Of a stretch of 64,000 bases of DNA, positions 9,168 to 17,510 are shown one piece after another; position 1 is the first letter of the stretch; every line of letters starts with the position of its first letter. Below the pieces are notes generated by a model, which had not been told where the DNA came from, ran no database searches, and worked only from the letters and a program-made list of their open reading frames with translations. A program made the position numbers and the translations under genes. This stretch comes from Knoellia remsis (GTDB taxonomy: Bacteria; Actinomycetota; Actinomycetes; Actinomycetales; Dermatophilaceae), in contig NZ_PVTI01000009.1 of the NCBI RefSeq assembly GCF_003002895.1, positions 53,353-117,352 of the forward strand, written 5' to 3'.

Positions 9168-9506
9168 TCAGTGCTCCTTGTCGCCGTCGAGGCGGGCGCC
9201 GAGGGCGTCGGCGGCCGGGTCGAACTCACGGTTGGCCCATCGCGCGTAGATGAACGTGATGGCGAACGTCGTGACGAACTGGCCGAGCCCGAAGAGCAGG
9301 CCGATGGTGATGTTGCCGAACACCTTCGTGCCCATGAAACCGGGCGCGAAGATCGACAGCAGGACGTAGACGAAGTACCAGACGAGGAAGAACGCCGTCA
9401 TCGGGAAGACGAACCCGCGGAACTTGCGCCGCAGGTCCTGGAACTCCGGGGTGCTTTGCACTGCGACGTAGGGGTCGTCGCCCTGGGTGCGAGCCTCGTT
9501 GCTCAC
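9168..9506 (-). CDS. DUF485 small membrane protein (YjcH-like partner of ActP)
   Basis: 112 residues with two hydrophobic helices (FPMTAFFLVWYFVYVLLSIF and GLLFGLGQFVTTFAITFIYARW), the DUF485 layout. Proteins of this type are encoded just before ActP-like symporters and are thought to assist them. GTG 9506 (VSNEART) is preferred because GGAGGT lies 4 bases upstream. An ATG at 9518 would overlap that site. Gap to actP is 3 bases, so they are probably translationally coupled. Confidence 0.85.
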   Translation of the reverse strand: MSNEARTQGDDPYVAVQSTPEFQDLRRKFRGFVFPMTAFFLVWYFVYVLLSIFAPGFMGTKVFGNITIGLLFGLGQFVTTFAITFIYARWANREFDPAADALGARLDGDKEH

Positions 9507-9518
9507 GGTCACCTCCAT

Positions 9519-9844
9519 GGGTCGTGCCCGGTCAGGGCCGGGTTCGGTCCCACTGTCGGGGGTTCGGTATGCCGTCCGCGAGCCTTCGCGGGTCGTGTCG
9601 CGCCGGGCGGGTGGGCGCCTTCGGTGAGTGGGTGGCCGGCGTCACGCGCGGGTGCGCCGAGCGGCAGGTGGGGCGCGACGAACGGTCGCGCGGCCGGCAT
9701 ACCGGATGCAGGTCACTGGGCCCTGCACAAAGTGGCTCGCGAGCCTTGCTCTCCCTCGCAGGCCGGATCGATCCGGCTTGCGAGTCACGGTGAGGCTCGC
9801 GAGCCGTATGGCGTCACAGGCCGGTTCGTGCCGCCCGGCATGAT
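9519..9844. repeat. 326-bp intergenic region with palindromes and GTATGCC words
   Basis: No gene seen. It holds GTATGCCGTCCGCG near 9567, CCGGCATACCGG near 9693, a 26-base palindrome with one wobble at 9757-9782 around GGATCGATCC, and two copies of GGCTCGCGAGCC (about 9734 and 9791). Divergent promoters for the actP operon and tdh must lie here, but I cannot point to clear -10/-35 boxes. Confidence 0.6.
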
Positions 9845-10891
9845 GTGTCCGTGCGCGCACTCGTCAAGACCCAGGCCGGACCCGGACTCGAGCTCATCGA
9901 CGTCCCCGAACCGGAGTGCGGTCCCAGTGACGTCAAGATCCGCGTCCTGCGTGCCGGACTGTGCGGCACCGACCTGCACCTCGAGCAGTGGGACGACTGG
10001 GCCGCCTCGACCGTGCAGACGCCGATGACGATCGGGCACGAGTTCTACGGCGAGGTCGTCGAGGTCGGCGCCAACGTCGAGCGCGTCAAGGTCGGCGACC
10101 GGGTCTCCGGCGAGGGGCACCTCGTCTGCGGGATCTGCCGCAACTGCCGCGCCGGTCGGCGGCACCTGTGCATCAACACGATCGGCGTCGGGGTGAACCG
10201 GGACGGGGCGTTCGCGGACTACGTCGTCATCCCCGCGACGAACGCGTGGACCCAGCCCGCGGACCTCGACCCGGACCTCGGTGCGATCTTCGACCCACTC
10301 GGCAACGCAACGCACACGGCTCTGCAGTGGCCGGTCGTCGGCGAGGACGTCGTCGTCACCGGCGCGGGCCCGATCGGCGTCATGGCCGTCGCGATCGCGC
10401 GGCATGCCGGCGCTCGCCGGATCGTCGTCACGGACATGAGCGAGTCACGGCTCGCGCTCGCCACGGCGGCCGGCGCCGACCTCGCCGTCAACGTCGCGTC
10501 CGGCGGCACGCTCGCCGACGCACAGCGCGAGCTCGGGATGCTCGAGGGGTTCGACATCGGTCTGGAGATGAGCGGTGCGCCGCGCGCGGTCGAGGACATG
10601 CTCGCGAACCTCAACCACGGGGCGCGGGTCGCGATGCTCGGGCTGCCGAAGGATCCCTACCCCATCGACTGGGGGCGGGTCATCACGCACATGATCACGA
10701 TCCGCGGGATCTACGGACGCGAGATGTTCGAGACCTGGTACCTCATGGGGTCGATGCTCGCGACGAGCGCCAAGTTGCGCGAGGCGGTGCAGTCGGTCAT
10801 CACGCACCGGTTCCCGGCGGAGGAGTGGGCCCGCGGCTTCGAGGTGGCGCGGTCCGGGGACTGCGGCAAGGTCGTCCTCGACTGGAGCTGA
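9845..10891 (+). CDS. tdh: L-threonine 3-dehydrogenase
   Basis: 348 residues, zinc-dependent medium-chain dehydrogenase. It oxidises L-threonine to 2-amino-3-ketobutyrate with NAD+. Visible: catalytic zinc motif [12 protein letters not shown] near residue 38 and [12 protein letters not shown] near 65, structural zinc cluster [15 protein letters not shown], nucleotide fold [18 protein letters not shown], and the Tdh-type C-terminus [16 protein letters not shown]. Start GTG 9845; GTG 9851 is the alternative. Its metabolic partner kbl lies 1.8 kb downstream, separated by two genes. Confidence 0.92.
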   Translation: MSVRALVKTQAGPGLELIDVPEPECGPSDVKIRVLRAGLCGTDLHLEQWDDWAASTVQTPMTIGHEFYGEVVEVGANVERVKVGDRVSGEGHLVCGICRNCRAGRRHLCINTIGVGVNRDGAFADYVVIPATNAWTQPADLDPDLGAIFDPLGNATHTALQWPVVGEDVVVTGAGPIGVMAVAIARHAGARRIVVTDMSESRLALATAAGADLAVNVASGGTLADAQRELGMLEGFDIGLEMSGAPRAVEDMLANLNHGARVAMLGLPKDPYPIDWGRVITHMITIRGIYGREMFETWYLMGSMLATSAKLREAVQSVITHRFPAEEWARGFEVARSGDCGKVVLDWS

Positions 10892-10897
10892 CCTCGC

Positions 10898-10947
10898 GCC
10901 GTGTGTGCCTGTCGCAGACGGATCTGTCTGCGACAGGCACACACGGC
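10898..10947. terminator. Long perfect hairpin after tdh
   Basis: 22-base perfect arms (10898-10919 and 10926-10947) with a 6-base GGATCT loop, starting 7 bases after the tdh stop and lying before the convergent lipoprotein gene. Very stable, so a terminator for both genes is the simple reading. No U-tract. Confidence 0.7.
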
Positions 10948-10967
10948 ACGGGTTGGGCCGGGGTGGG

Positions 10968-11417
10968 TCAGCCGCCCATCTGGGCGTCGAGGAACTTGGT
11001 GCTCATGTCCTCGCAGTAGCGGCCCGTGGCGCCACCGATGAAGAGGTTCGCCTTCATCGAGTCGATGCCGAGGTCGGACTCGAGACCGGAGACGATCTTC
11101 TTGGCGGTCGCGGCGTCCGGCGAGGCCCTGAAGTCGTCGCAGACCTTCTTGGCGGCAGCGATGATCTCATCGTCGCTCTTGCCCTCGAGCTCCGGGATGC
11201 CCTTCTTGAAGGTGGCCAGCCACGCGCTCTCCGCGACGTCGCCGCCGGCGGGCTCGGAGGAGTCGGTGCTGGGCGAGGTGTCGCCGGTGGGCGAGCTGGC
11301 GTTGGTCGTGGTGTCCCCCGAGGACTCGGTGTTCGAGTCGGAACCCCCACAGGCGGTGAGGGTGAGCGCGAGGGCGGCACTGGCGAACAGGGTCGTGGTC
11401 TTGCGCAGTGTGATCAT
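10968..11417 (-). CDS. Secreted lipoprotein with DUF732-like domain
   Basis: 149 residues. Signal peptide with lipobox LTAC (Cys at about 23) followed by GGSDSN, then a Ser/Thr/Gly-rich linker to about residue 62. The remaining domain has two Cys (KKVCDDF and GRYCEDM) spaced as in DUF732, a small helical domain common in secreted actinobacterial proteins and of unknown function. Monocistronic, convergent with tdh. Confidence 0.75.
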   Translation of the reverse strand: MITLRKTTTLFASAALALTLTACGGSDSNTESSGDTTTNASSPTGDTSPSTDSSEPAGGDVAESAWLATFKKGIPELEGKSDDEIIAAAKKVCDDFRASPDAATAKKIVSGLESDLGIDSMKANLFIGGATGRYCEDMSTKFLDAQMGG

Positions 11418-11550
11418 GACTCGACGGTAGCCAGTGCCCCGGGCCGCCGCGACTCGGGTCTCGCACGACCGCGTCGGCGCCGTAGCCGTTCACGTCCTGC
11501 CCATGTCGTGTTTGCCCACCGATGCGGTGTCCCACGTGAGGATGGGTCGC

Positions 11551-12612
11551 ATGACTGTCGCTGCCTCCACCCTGTCCCGACGCTCCTTCCTCACCGCCGT
11601 GGGTGGTGCGGTTGCAGCCGTGGCGACGGCGCGGTCCGCGGGAGCGAGCTCCCCGGCGGCCGGGCCGCGGGCCACGACGTTCCGGGTGGCCGTGGCGACG
11701 AACGAGCCGTGGGGCACCTACCACGTGCGCGCTCTCCTCGACGACATCGAGGCGCGCGGCGGTGAGCTCGTCCTCGTCGTCCCGGACCGGTCGGGCATCC
11801 GGCCCGGTGACTCGGTCCCCGTCATGACGATCGACGAGGTGCGTGCCTGGGGGCCGGACCTGCTCGTCGTCAACGGCGCGACCGAGTGGCCGACGACGGT
11901 GACCCGAGCGCTCCCGGACCTGCCGATCGTGGCGAGCGCGCTGGCATACATGAACCCTGTCGAGGGCGTCGGTGCCGCGGTCATCCGGCCTCGCCTCGTC
12001 GACGTCACGGCGAGCTCGGAGGCCGAGGCGGAGACCTTCGCGGTCCATCTGGGTTGGCCGGCGCAGCGGGTGCGCGTGGTCGGCAACCCGCAGCTCGACG
12101 ACCGTCCGACGTGGGCGCCGGAGACCGGCACCGTCCTCGTGCTCACGAGCGTCACCTACCCGTCATCCACAGGGAGCGCGGCGCCGGGTACGGAACTGCT
12201 GCTGGCGTCGGCGCACGCGCTGCAGGATGCCGGGTGGACCGTCATCGTCGGTCTTCACCCACGGGAGGACCGTTCGCTGTGGAGCGACTTCGAGATCGCC
12301 GAGGAGGGCTCGCTCGCCGCGTCGGCCCGTGCGGAGGTGGCTGTCGGCATCCCGGGCTCGATCTTCCCCCAGGTCGCCGCCGTGGGCGTGCCGCTCGTGG
12401 CCGTCGTCGACCCGGCGCTGACGGTGCCGGACTACCTCCTCGAGATCTCGACGCCGGCCTCGACCGTGCCCGAGGTGCTCGCGGCGGTGAACAGTGCGGA
12501 GAGCCTGGACCGGCGGACGCTGCGCCGGTATGTCGGCTCACTCGACCGCGCGGGCCGCACCCTCGTGCAGGTGTGGTTCGCGGCGACGCACCGCGCGCGC
12601 AGGGTGGCCTGA
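11551..12612 (+). CDS. Tat-exported protein of unknown function, GT-B-like C-terminal half
   Basis: About 353 residues. A Tat signal is clear: LSRRSFLTAVGGAVAAVATA with twin Arg at residues 10-11 and cleavage near ASSPA. The mature part alternates strands and helices (FRVAVATNEPWGTYHVRALLDDI, VRVVGNPQLDD, VGIPGSIFPQVAAVGVPLVAVVD), which recalls the GT-B fold of UDP-GlcNAc 2-epimerase and CDP-glycerol transferase relatives. I find no diagnostic catalytic residues. ATG 11542 is an alternative start. It lies just upstream of kbl on the same strand. Confidence 0.6.
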   Translation: MTVAASTLSRRSFLTAVGGAVAAVATARSAGASSPAAGPRATTFRVAVATNEPWGTYHVRALLDDIEARGGELVLVVPDRSGIRPGDSVPVMTIDEVRAWGPDLLVVNGATEWPTTVTRALPDLPIVASALAYMNPVEGVGAAVIRPRLVDVTASSEAEAETFAVHLGWPAQRVRVVGNPQLDDRPTWAPETGTVLVLTSVTYPSSTGSAAPGTELLLASAHALQDAGWTVIVGLHPREDRSLWSDFEIAEEGSLAASARAEVAVGIPGSIFPQVAAVGVPLVAVVDPALTVPDYLLEISTPASTVPEVLAAVNSAESLDRRTLRRYVGSLDRAGRTLVQVWFAATHRARRVA

Positions 12613-12675
12613 CGCGGAAGGTGCGCCACGGCATACGCTCGGATCCGCCGACCCGCGACGAACGAGAGGTATGCC

Positions 12676-13869
12676 GTGTACGGATCCGTGAGGGACGAGC
12701 TCGCCGCGACGTTGGCGGAGATCAAGGACGCCGGTCTGTGGAAGGCCGAGCGGGAGCTGACGACGCCACAGAGCTCGCACGTCGGGACGAGCGGCGGCGA
12801 GGCACTGAACTTCTGCGCGAACAACTACCTCGGGTTCGCCGACCACCCGGACGTCGTTGCGGCGTCGAAGGACGCCCTCGACGAGTGGGGGTTCGGGATG
12901 GCGTCGGTGCGGTTCATCTGCGGCACGCAGACGCAGCACTCGCTGCTGGAGGAGCGGCTCGCGGACTTCCTCGGGACGGAGGCGACGATCCTCTACTCGT
13001 CGTGCTTCGACGCCAACGGCGGGGTGTTCGAGGTGCTCTTCGGCGCGGAGGACGCGATCATCAGCGACGAGCTGAACCACGCGTCGATCATCGACGGGGT
13101 GCGGCTGTCGAAGGCACAGCGGTATCGCTACAAGAACGCGGACATGGCCGACCTGCGGGCGCAGCTCGAGGCGGCCGACGCGGCGGGGGCGCGGCGCAAG
13201 GTCATCGTCACCGACGGCGTGTTCTCGATGGACGGGTTCTATGCGCCGCTCGACGAGATCTGCGACCTGGCCGACGAGTTCTCTGCGCTCGTGCTCGTCG
13301 ACGACTCGCACGCGGTCGGGTTCGTCGGCGAGGGTGGCCGCGGCACGCCGGAGCGCTTCGGCGTGATGGACCGGGTCGACATCATCACGGGCACGTTGGG
13401 GAAGGCGCTCGGGGGTGCATCGGGCGGGTATGTCGCCGCGCACCGCGAGATCGTGGACCTGCTGCGGCAGCGTTCGCGGCCGTATCTGTTCTCGAACTCG
13501 GTGGCGCCGGGCGTCGTCGCCGGGTCGCTCAAGGCTCTGGAGCTGGTGGAGACGTCGGGGGAGGCGCGAGAGGCGTTGCGGCGCAACACTTCTCTGTTCC
13601 GGTCGCTGATGACGGAGGCGGGGTTCGACCTGCTGCCGGGGGAGCACCCGATCACGCCGGTGATGTTCCCCGGTGAGGACGGAGCGCGCCTGGCCGGCGA
13701 GATCGCCGACCGGATGCTGGCGGACGGCGTCTATGTCATCCCGTTCTCGTTCCCGGTGGTGCCCCGCGGGAAGGCGCGCATCCGGGTGCAGCTGTCGGCG
13801 GCGCACTCCGAGGAGGACGTGCGGCGCTGCGTCGACGCGTTCGTGGCGGCGCGGGGCGCGCTCGCCTGA
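12676..13869 (+). CDS. kbl: Glycine C-acetyltransferase (2-amino-3-ketobutyrate CoA ligase)
   Basis: 397 residues, normal Kbl length. A PLP enzyme of the alpha-oxoamine synthase family that splits 2-amino-3-ketobutyrate with CoA into glycine and acetyl-CoA. Motifs: [57 protein letters not shown], and the PLP-binding Lys243 in [14 protein letters not shown]. Starts with GTG 12676; GAGAGG is upstream, and the spacer itself contains GTATGCC. With tdh it completes threonine breakdown. Confidence 0.95.
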   Translation: MYGSVRDELAATLAEIKDAGLWKAERELTTPQSSHVGTSGGEALNFCANNYLGFADHPDVVAASKDALDEWGFGMASVRFICGTQTQHSLLEERLADFLGTEATILYSSCFDANGGVFEVLFGAEDAIISDELNHASIIDGVRLSKAQRYRYKNADMADLRAQLEAADAAGARRKVIVTDGVFSMDGFYAPLDEICDLADEFSALVLVDDSHAVGFVGEGGRGTPERFGVMDRVDIITGTLGKALGGASGGYVAAHREIVDLLRQRSRPYLFSNSVAPGVVAGSLKALELVETSGEAREALRRNTSLFRSLMTEAGFDLLPGEHPITPVMFPGEDGARLAGEIADRMLADGVYVIPFSFPVVPRGKARIRVQLSAAHSEEDVRRCVDAFVAARGALA

Positions 13870-13880
13870 GGCAGACGTTC

Positions 13881-13949
13881 ATGTCGACTGCGGCGGCTCA
13901 GACCGAAGCCTTCTATCGCGAGTTCCTCGAAGCCCGTGACCGGCGCTGA
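13881..13949 (+). CDS. Possible 22-residue peptide, uncertain
   Basis: ATG 13881 reads MSTAAAQTEAFYREFLEARD plus two Arg, then stops. The composition is protein-like and amphipathic, but there is no good ribosome-binding site and it lies directly behind kbl, so it may be chance or the remnant of a longer gene. Confidence 0.2.
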   Translation: MSTAAAQTEAFYREFLEARDRR

Positions 13950-14043
13950 CCGGTGGCTCAGGGGTGAGGGCACGTGCTGACTCTCAGCGCTGTCGGAGGG
14001 CCCCAATAGCCTCGTCATCGCGGCTCCACAATGTAGGGGGATC

Positions 14044-14412
14044 ATGGACATCGAGACGATCCGGCTCTCGCTCGGGGCATTCCTGACTTCGCCAGGAGCG
14101 GGAGTACTCGGCCTCATCGGGGCTGCCCTGTTGACCTATGTGGGTGTTGACAAGCGGCTCAGGGCCGAGAGACGGCTCGCCCTCGACGCGCGTGCCGCGA
14201 CACGCGCGCAGGACAGTGAGAACGATGCGCGGGAGCGGTGGCAACTCCTCTTCACGTTCCTTTGGGACAACCAGGAGGACCTGGGGGCAACGTCCGTGCT
14301 GCACGGTCTCGGCGTCCTACGTGAGCTCGCCACCACGAGCCAGCAGTTGGGGATGCTCGAGGTGCTTACACTGGCTGTACTTGAGGACGCCGAGGAGGAA
14401 CTCGCACGATGA
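14044..14412 (+). CDS. Small membrane-anchored protein, unknown function
   Basis: 122 residues. One N-terminal helix (PGAGVLGLIGAALLTYVGV, about 18-36) is followed by a basic, soluble helical domain (ERWQLLFTFLWDNQEDLGA). The ribosome site TAGGGGG precedes ATG 14044. It overlaps the next gene by 4 bases (ATGA), so both were probably kept as a pair. I recognise no family. The DNA looks less GC-rich than its neighbours and has none of the GTATGCC words common elsewhere, possible signs of acquisition. Confidence 0.6.
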   Translation: MDIETIRLSLGAFLTSPGAGVLGLIGAALLTYVGVDKRLRAERRLALDARAATRAQDSENDARERWQLLFTFLWDNQEDLGATSVLHGLGVLRELATTSQQLGMLEVLTLAVLEDAEEELAR

Positions 14413-14633
14413 GCACTGCGAAGCGTGTCGTGACGAACACGCCGCGGCCCCATGCCCCCACCGTCACCCGGTGGGCAGTGTCCGGGCGCTCCGTGACAGG
14501 ACGCGTGGCGGGCAAGCCATCCAAGGCAGCAGCAGCCAAGCGACGGGCAGCGAACGAAGCCATCGTCCTGGAGGCTCGAGCCCTGTTGGCGGAGCTGGCG
14601 GCTGACCGCGAGCGTCTGCCTGACGGCATCTGA
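14409..14633 (+). CDS. Small basic protein, unknown function
   Basis: 74 residues. The first half is basic and Pro/Thr/Arg-rich, the second a predicted helix (AAAAKRRAANEAIVLEARAL and following). ATGA overlap with the upstream gene suggests translational coupling and a joint role. No family recognised. Confidence 0.5.
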   Translation: MSTAKRVVTNTPRPHAPTVTRWAVSGRSVTGRVAGKPSKAAAAKRRAANEAIVLEARALLAELAADRERLPDGI

Positions 14634-14641
14634 CTGGCCTC

Positions 14642-16174
14642 TCATTCGGGAATGCGGCTGCGGGCGAGGTCGACCCGCTCGGGGGTGTGCAGGCGGACCA
14701 TGAGTCGGGCGGTGTCGCGGGGGACGGACGTCGGTGTCGCGAGGGACACGAGGACCGTGGTCGCGAAGGCTAGCGGCGTGCACCACGCCGCCGGGTTGGC
14801 CAACAGTGCACCCGGCCACCCGCCCATCGGTCCGAACACGAATGTCGTCAGCGCCGCCGACGTCGCTGCCACCGCACCCACGACCAGCCCGGCGACCGCC
14901 CCGACGCGCGACAACCGACGCCACCACACGCCGAGCATGAGCAGCGGTGCGAACGTCGCCGCCGCCAGCGAGAACGCGAACCCCACCGTCGTCGCGATCC
15001 CGATCTGCTCCACATGACGCGCGACGAAGAACGGCACGATCACCGCCACCACCGCCGCAAGCCGGAAGCCACCGAAACCAAAAGCATCCCCGCCCGTCAG
15101 CCGCGACAGCCGGGGCCGGAGGAACTCCTGGTGCAGCACCCCGGTCACGGACATCGCCAGCCCCGAGGCCGTCGACAGGAGAGCAGCAAACGCCCCTCCC
15201 GCGAGCATCGCCGTCAGCACGTCCCCGCTGACCCCCGACACCACCCGCTCCGGCAGCTCCAGGACGATCGTGTCGGACCGCACGCCCGGCGGCAGTGACG
15301 GCAGGTGCACTCGCCCCAGCACGGCATACACCGGCGGCACGAGATAGAAGAGCCCGAGCAAGGCAATGACTGACGTCGTCGTGCGGCGCGCGGCGACGCC
15401 ATCGGGGTTCGTGTAGTAGCGCACGAGCACGTGCGGCAGCCCCATCGTCCCGAGGCACAGGGCGAGCATCATCGACGCGGTCCGGTACACCGGGTGGTCG
15501 TCGGCCGAGCGCGGCGCGAATGGCGTCCACCAGCTCTCCGTGACCGGCGGCAACCCACCTCCGGAGCGCGCCCACAGCGCGAGCAGCACGAACGCTGGCA
15601 CGGCGAGGCAGGTCAGCTTGATCCAGTACTGCATCGCCTGGACGAAGGTGATCGAGCGCATCCCGCCGGCGCCCACCGCCAGCGCCACGACGACCGCGAC
15701 GAGAGCCGCCCCGACCCACGCAGGCGCCCCCGTCACGAGCGCCAGCGCCAGCCCGGCCCCCTGGAACTGCGGCACGAGATAGAGCCATCCGATCGCCACG
15801 ACGAGTACCGCCGCCAGCCGCCGCACGAGCACCGACCCGAGGCGTGCCTCGGCGAAGTCCGGCAGCGTGTAGGCCCCCGAGCGCCGCATCGGTGCCGCCA
15901 CCATGACGAGCAGCACGAGGTAGCCGAGGGTGTACCCCACCGGCAGCCAGAGCAGGTCGACACCCTGGTCGTAGATCAGCCCTGCGACGCCCAAAAACGA
16001 AGCGGCAGAGAGGTATTCGCCCGAGATGGCGCTCGCGTTGAGCCGCGGCGACACCGTCCGTCCGGCGACATAGAAGTCCGACGTCCGCCGCGAGAGCCGC
16101 AGCCCCAGGCCACCGACGGCGACGGTCGTGACGCACACGAGCGCGACGGCGACGACCGACAGCGAGTCACCCAT
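14642..16174 (-). CDS. Sodium/solute symporter (SSS family), second copy
   Basis: 510 residues with about 13 membrane helices. It has the same landmarks as the ActP-like protein: GEYLSAASFLGVAG, GTMGLPHVLVRYYTNPDGVAARR and SVTGVLHQEFLRP, so it probably also carries a small carboxylate. Overlaps the small membrane gene upstream by 8 bases. It is last in a four-gene unit with a LytS-type kinase and a LytTR regulator, a layout in which the sensor detects the transported compound (by analogy with pyruvate-sensing BtsS and YpdA; inference). Confidence 0.85.
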   Translation of the reverse strand: MGDSLSVVAVALVCVTTVAVGGLGLRLSRRTSDFYVAGRTVSPRLNASAISGEYLSAASFLGVAGLIYDQGVDLLWLPVGYTLGYLVLLVMVAAPMRRSGAYTLPDFAEARLGSVLVRRLAAVLVVAIGWLYLVPQFQGAGLALALVTGAPAWVGAALVAVVVALAVGAGGMRSITFVQAMQYWIKLTCLAVPAFVLLALWARSGGGLPPVTESWWTPFAPRSADDHPVYRTASMMLALCLGTMGLPHVLVRYYTNPDGVAARRTTTSVIALLGLFYLVPPVYAVLGRVHLPSLPPGVRSDTIVLELPERVVSGVSGDVLTAMLAGGAFAALLSTASGLAMSVTGVLHQEFLRPRLSRLTGGDAFGFGGFRLAAVVAVIVPFFVARHVEQIGIATTVGFAFSLAAATFAPLLMLGVWWRRLSRVGAVAGLVVGAVAATSAALTTFVFGPMGGWPGALLANPAAWCTPLAFATTVLVSLATPTSVPRDTARLMVRLHTPERVDLARSRIPE

Positions 16175-16568
16175 CGCGGCGGCCTTCCTCGCCGACGACC
16201 TCGGCGAACTCGGTCTCGATCCGCTCCGACTGCCGCACGTAGGCCCGCGCGAGCAGCCACGCCGCCGGGTAGACCAGCCCGCCGAGAACGAGCCACGGCA
16301 GCGGAATGCCCGCCAGCGTCATCGTCTGCGTCGACGGCACGAGCGCGAGCAGCACCGGGAACCCGCCCAACGCCAGGCCCATCAGCGCGAGCACGGTCAG
16401 CCCGAGCCGCAGCTGCGCTCGCCGCAGCCCGTCGAGCAGGACGTCGCCGAGCTCGGTCTGCTCGTCGAGCTCGCTCGCGAGCTGCCGGGATCGGGTCGCT
16501 GCGGCCGCCGTCCGCCGCGAGCTCGTGACGCGCACCCGCTCCGGAGGGCCGGACCGCTCCGGGCTCAT
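16167..16568 (-). CDS. Small two-helix membrane protein, symporter partner
   Basis: 133 residues. A soluble N-terminal part (about 1-50, basic then acidic) precedes two hydrophobic helices (LRLGLTVLALMGLALGGFPVLL; LPWLVLGGLVYPAAWLLARAY). Placement and topology mirror the DUF485 partner of ActP, though the sequence is divergent. Overlaps the regulator gene by 4 bases (ATGA) and the symporter by 8, so coupling is tight. Confidence 0.7.
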   Translation of the reverse strand: MSPERSGPPERVRVTSSRRTAAAATRSRQLASELDEQTELGDVLLDGLRRAQLRLGLTVLALMGLALGGFPVLLALVPSTQTMTLAGIPLPWLVLGGLVYPAAWLLARAYVRQSERIETEFAEVVGEEGRRDG

Positions 16569-17452
16569 CCGGCGCTCGCGCCCGACCCTGCGCCGGACCC
16601 CGCACTGGCTGCGGCACCCGGCCGGCGCAGCAGGAGGTCGCGCAACGCTCTCGTATGCCGTCTGCTCACCTGGAGCTCGACGTCACCGATGACGACCGAG
16701 CACCGTCCGTGGTCCATGCGCACCTCGGTGACGTGGGGGAGGGCGATGATCGTCGAACGGTGGATGCGGACGAATCCGGCTGTGCCCCAGCGCTCTTCGA
16801 GAGTTGCGAGCGGTATGCGGACCAGGTGGCTCTCCGAGCCGGTGTGCAGCCGCGCGTAGTCGCCGGACGCCTCGACCCACCGGATCTGCGACCGGGAGAC
16901 GAACCGGGTCACGCCACCCAGCTCGACGGGGATCGTCTCGTCCGCGACCTCCGCCGGCGAGTCCGCACCCGCGGCCCCGGACCCGGGCACTCCCGAACCG
17001 GCCGCCCCGGAACCGGCGGCCGACGACGCGACCGCAGCGGCCGGCATACCGGCCTCGTCCCGCTTGGCCACGACGCGGCGCACCGCTTCGCGCAGCCGCT
17101 CCTCGCGCACCGGCTTCATGACGTAGTCCGTCGCCGCCAGCGCGAAGGCGTCGACCGCGTGCTGTTCGTGCGCCGTCACGAAGACGAGCTGCGGGGGAGA
17201 GGCGAACCGCGCCAGCACCCGCCCGAGCGCCATGCCGTCGAGGCCGGGCATGGAGATGTCGCTGAAGATGACGTCGACGTCGTGGTCCTCGAGCATCGTC
17301 AGGGCCTGCGTGCCGCTCGTGGCGGTCCGGACCGACGCGATCCGCGGGTCCGACCCGAGGAGGTAGCTGACCTCGGAGAGGGCCGGCAGCTCGTCGTCGA
17401 CGACGAGGGCGCGCAGTCCCTCGCGCGCGGGTGCCTCGCCCTCGTTGGCCAT
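16565..17452 (-). CDS. LytTR-family response regulator
   Basis: About 295 residues. Receiver domain: LRALVVDDELPALSEV (acidic pocket), phospho-acceptor Asp in VDVIFSDISMPGLDGMALG, Thr in LVFVTAHEQ and Lys in TDYVMKPVREERL. A Gly/Ala/Ser-rich linker follows, then a LytTR DNA-binding domain (IRWVEASGDYARLHTG ... FVRIHRSTIIALPHV). GTG 17470 is an alternative start; neither has a clear ribosome site. Pairs with the LytS-type kinase upstream and probably controls the downstream symporter. Confidence 0.88.
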   Translation of the reverse strand: MANEGEAPAREGLRALVVDDELPALSEVSYLLGSDPRIASVRTATSGTQALTMLEDHDVDVIFSDISMPGLDGMALGRVLARFASPPQLVFVTAHEQHAVDAFALAATDYVMKPVREERLREAVRRVVAKRDEAGMPAAAVASSAAGSGAAGSGVPGSGAAGADSPAEVADETIPVELGGVTRFVSRSQIRWVEASGDYARLHTGSESHLVRIPLATLEERWGTAGFVRIHRSTIIALPHVTEVRMDHGRCSVVIGDVELQVSRRHTRALRDLLLRRPGAAASAGSGAGSGASAG

Positions 17453-17510
17453 GGGGTCGAGGATAGTCACGGTCGACCGGCGGGGGCAGGCTCGCGCCGC
17501 GACGAGACGC

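Noticed and set aside
13881..13949. A confident small gene after kbl
   Set aside because: No ribosome site and no homology I recognise; kept only as a low-confidence entry.
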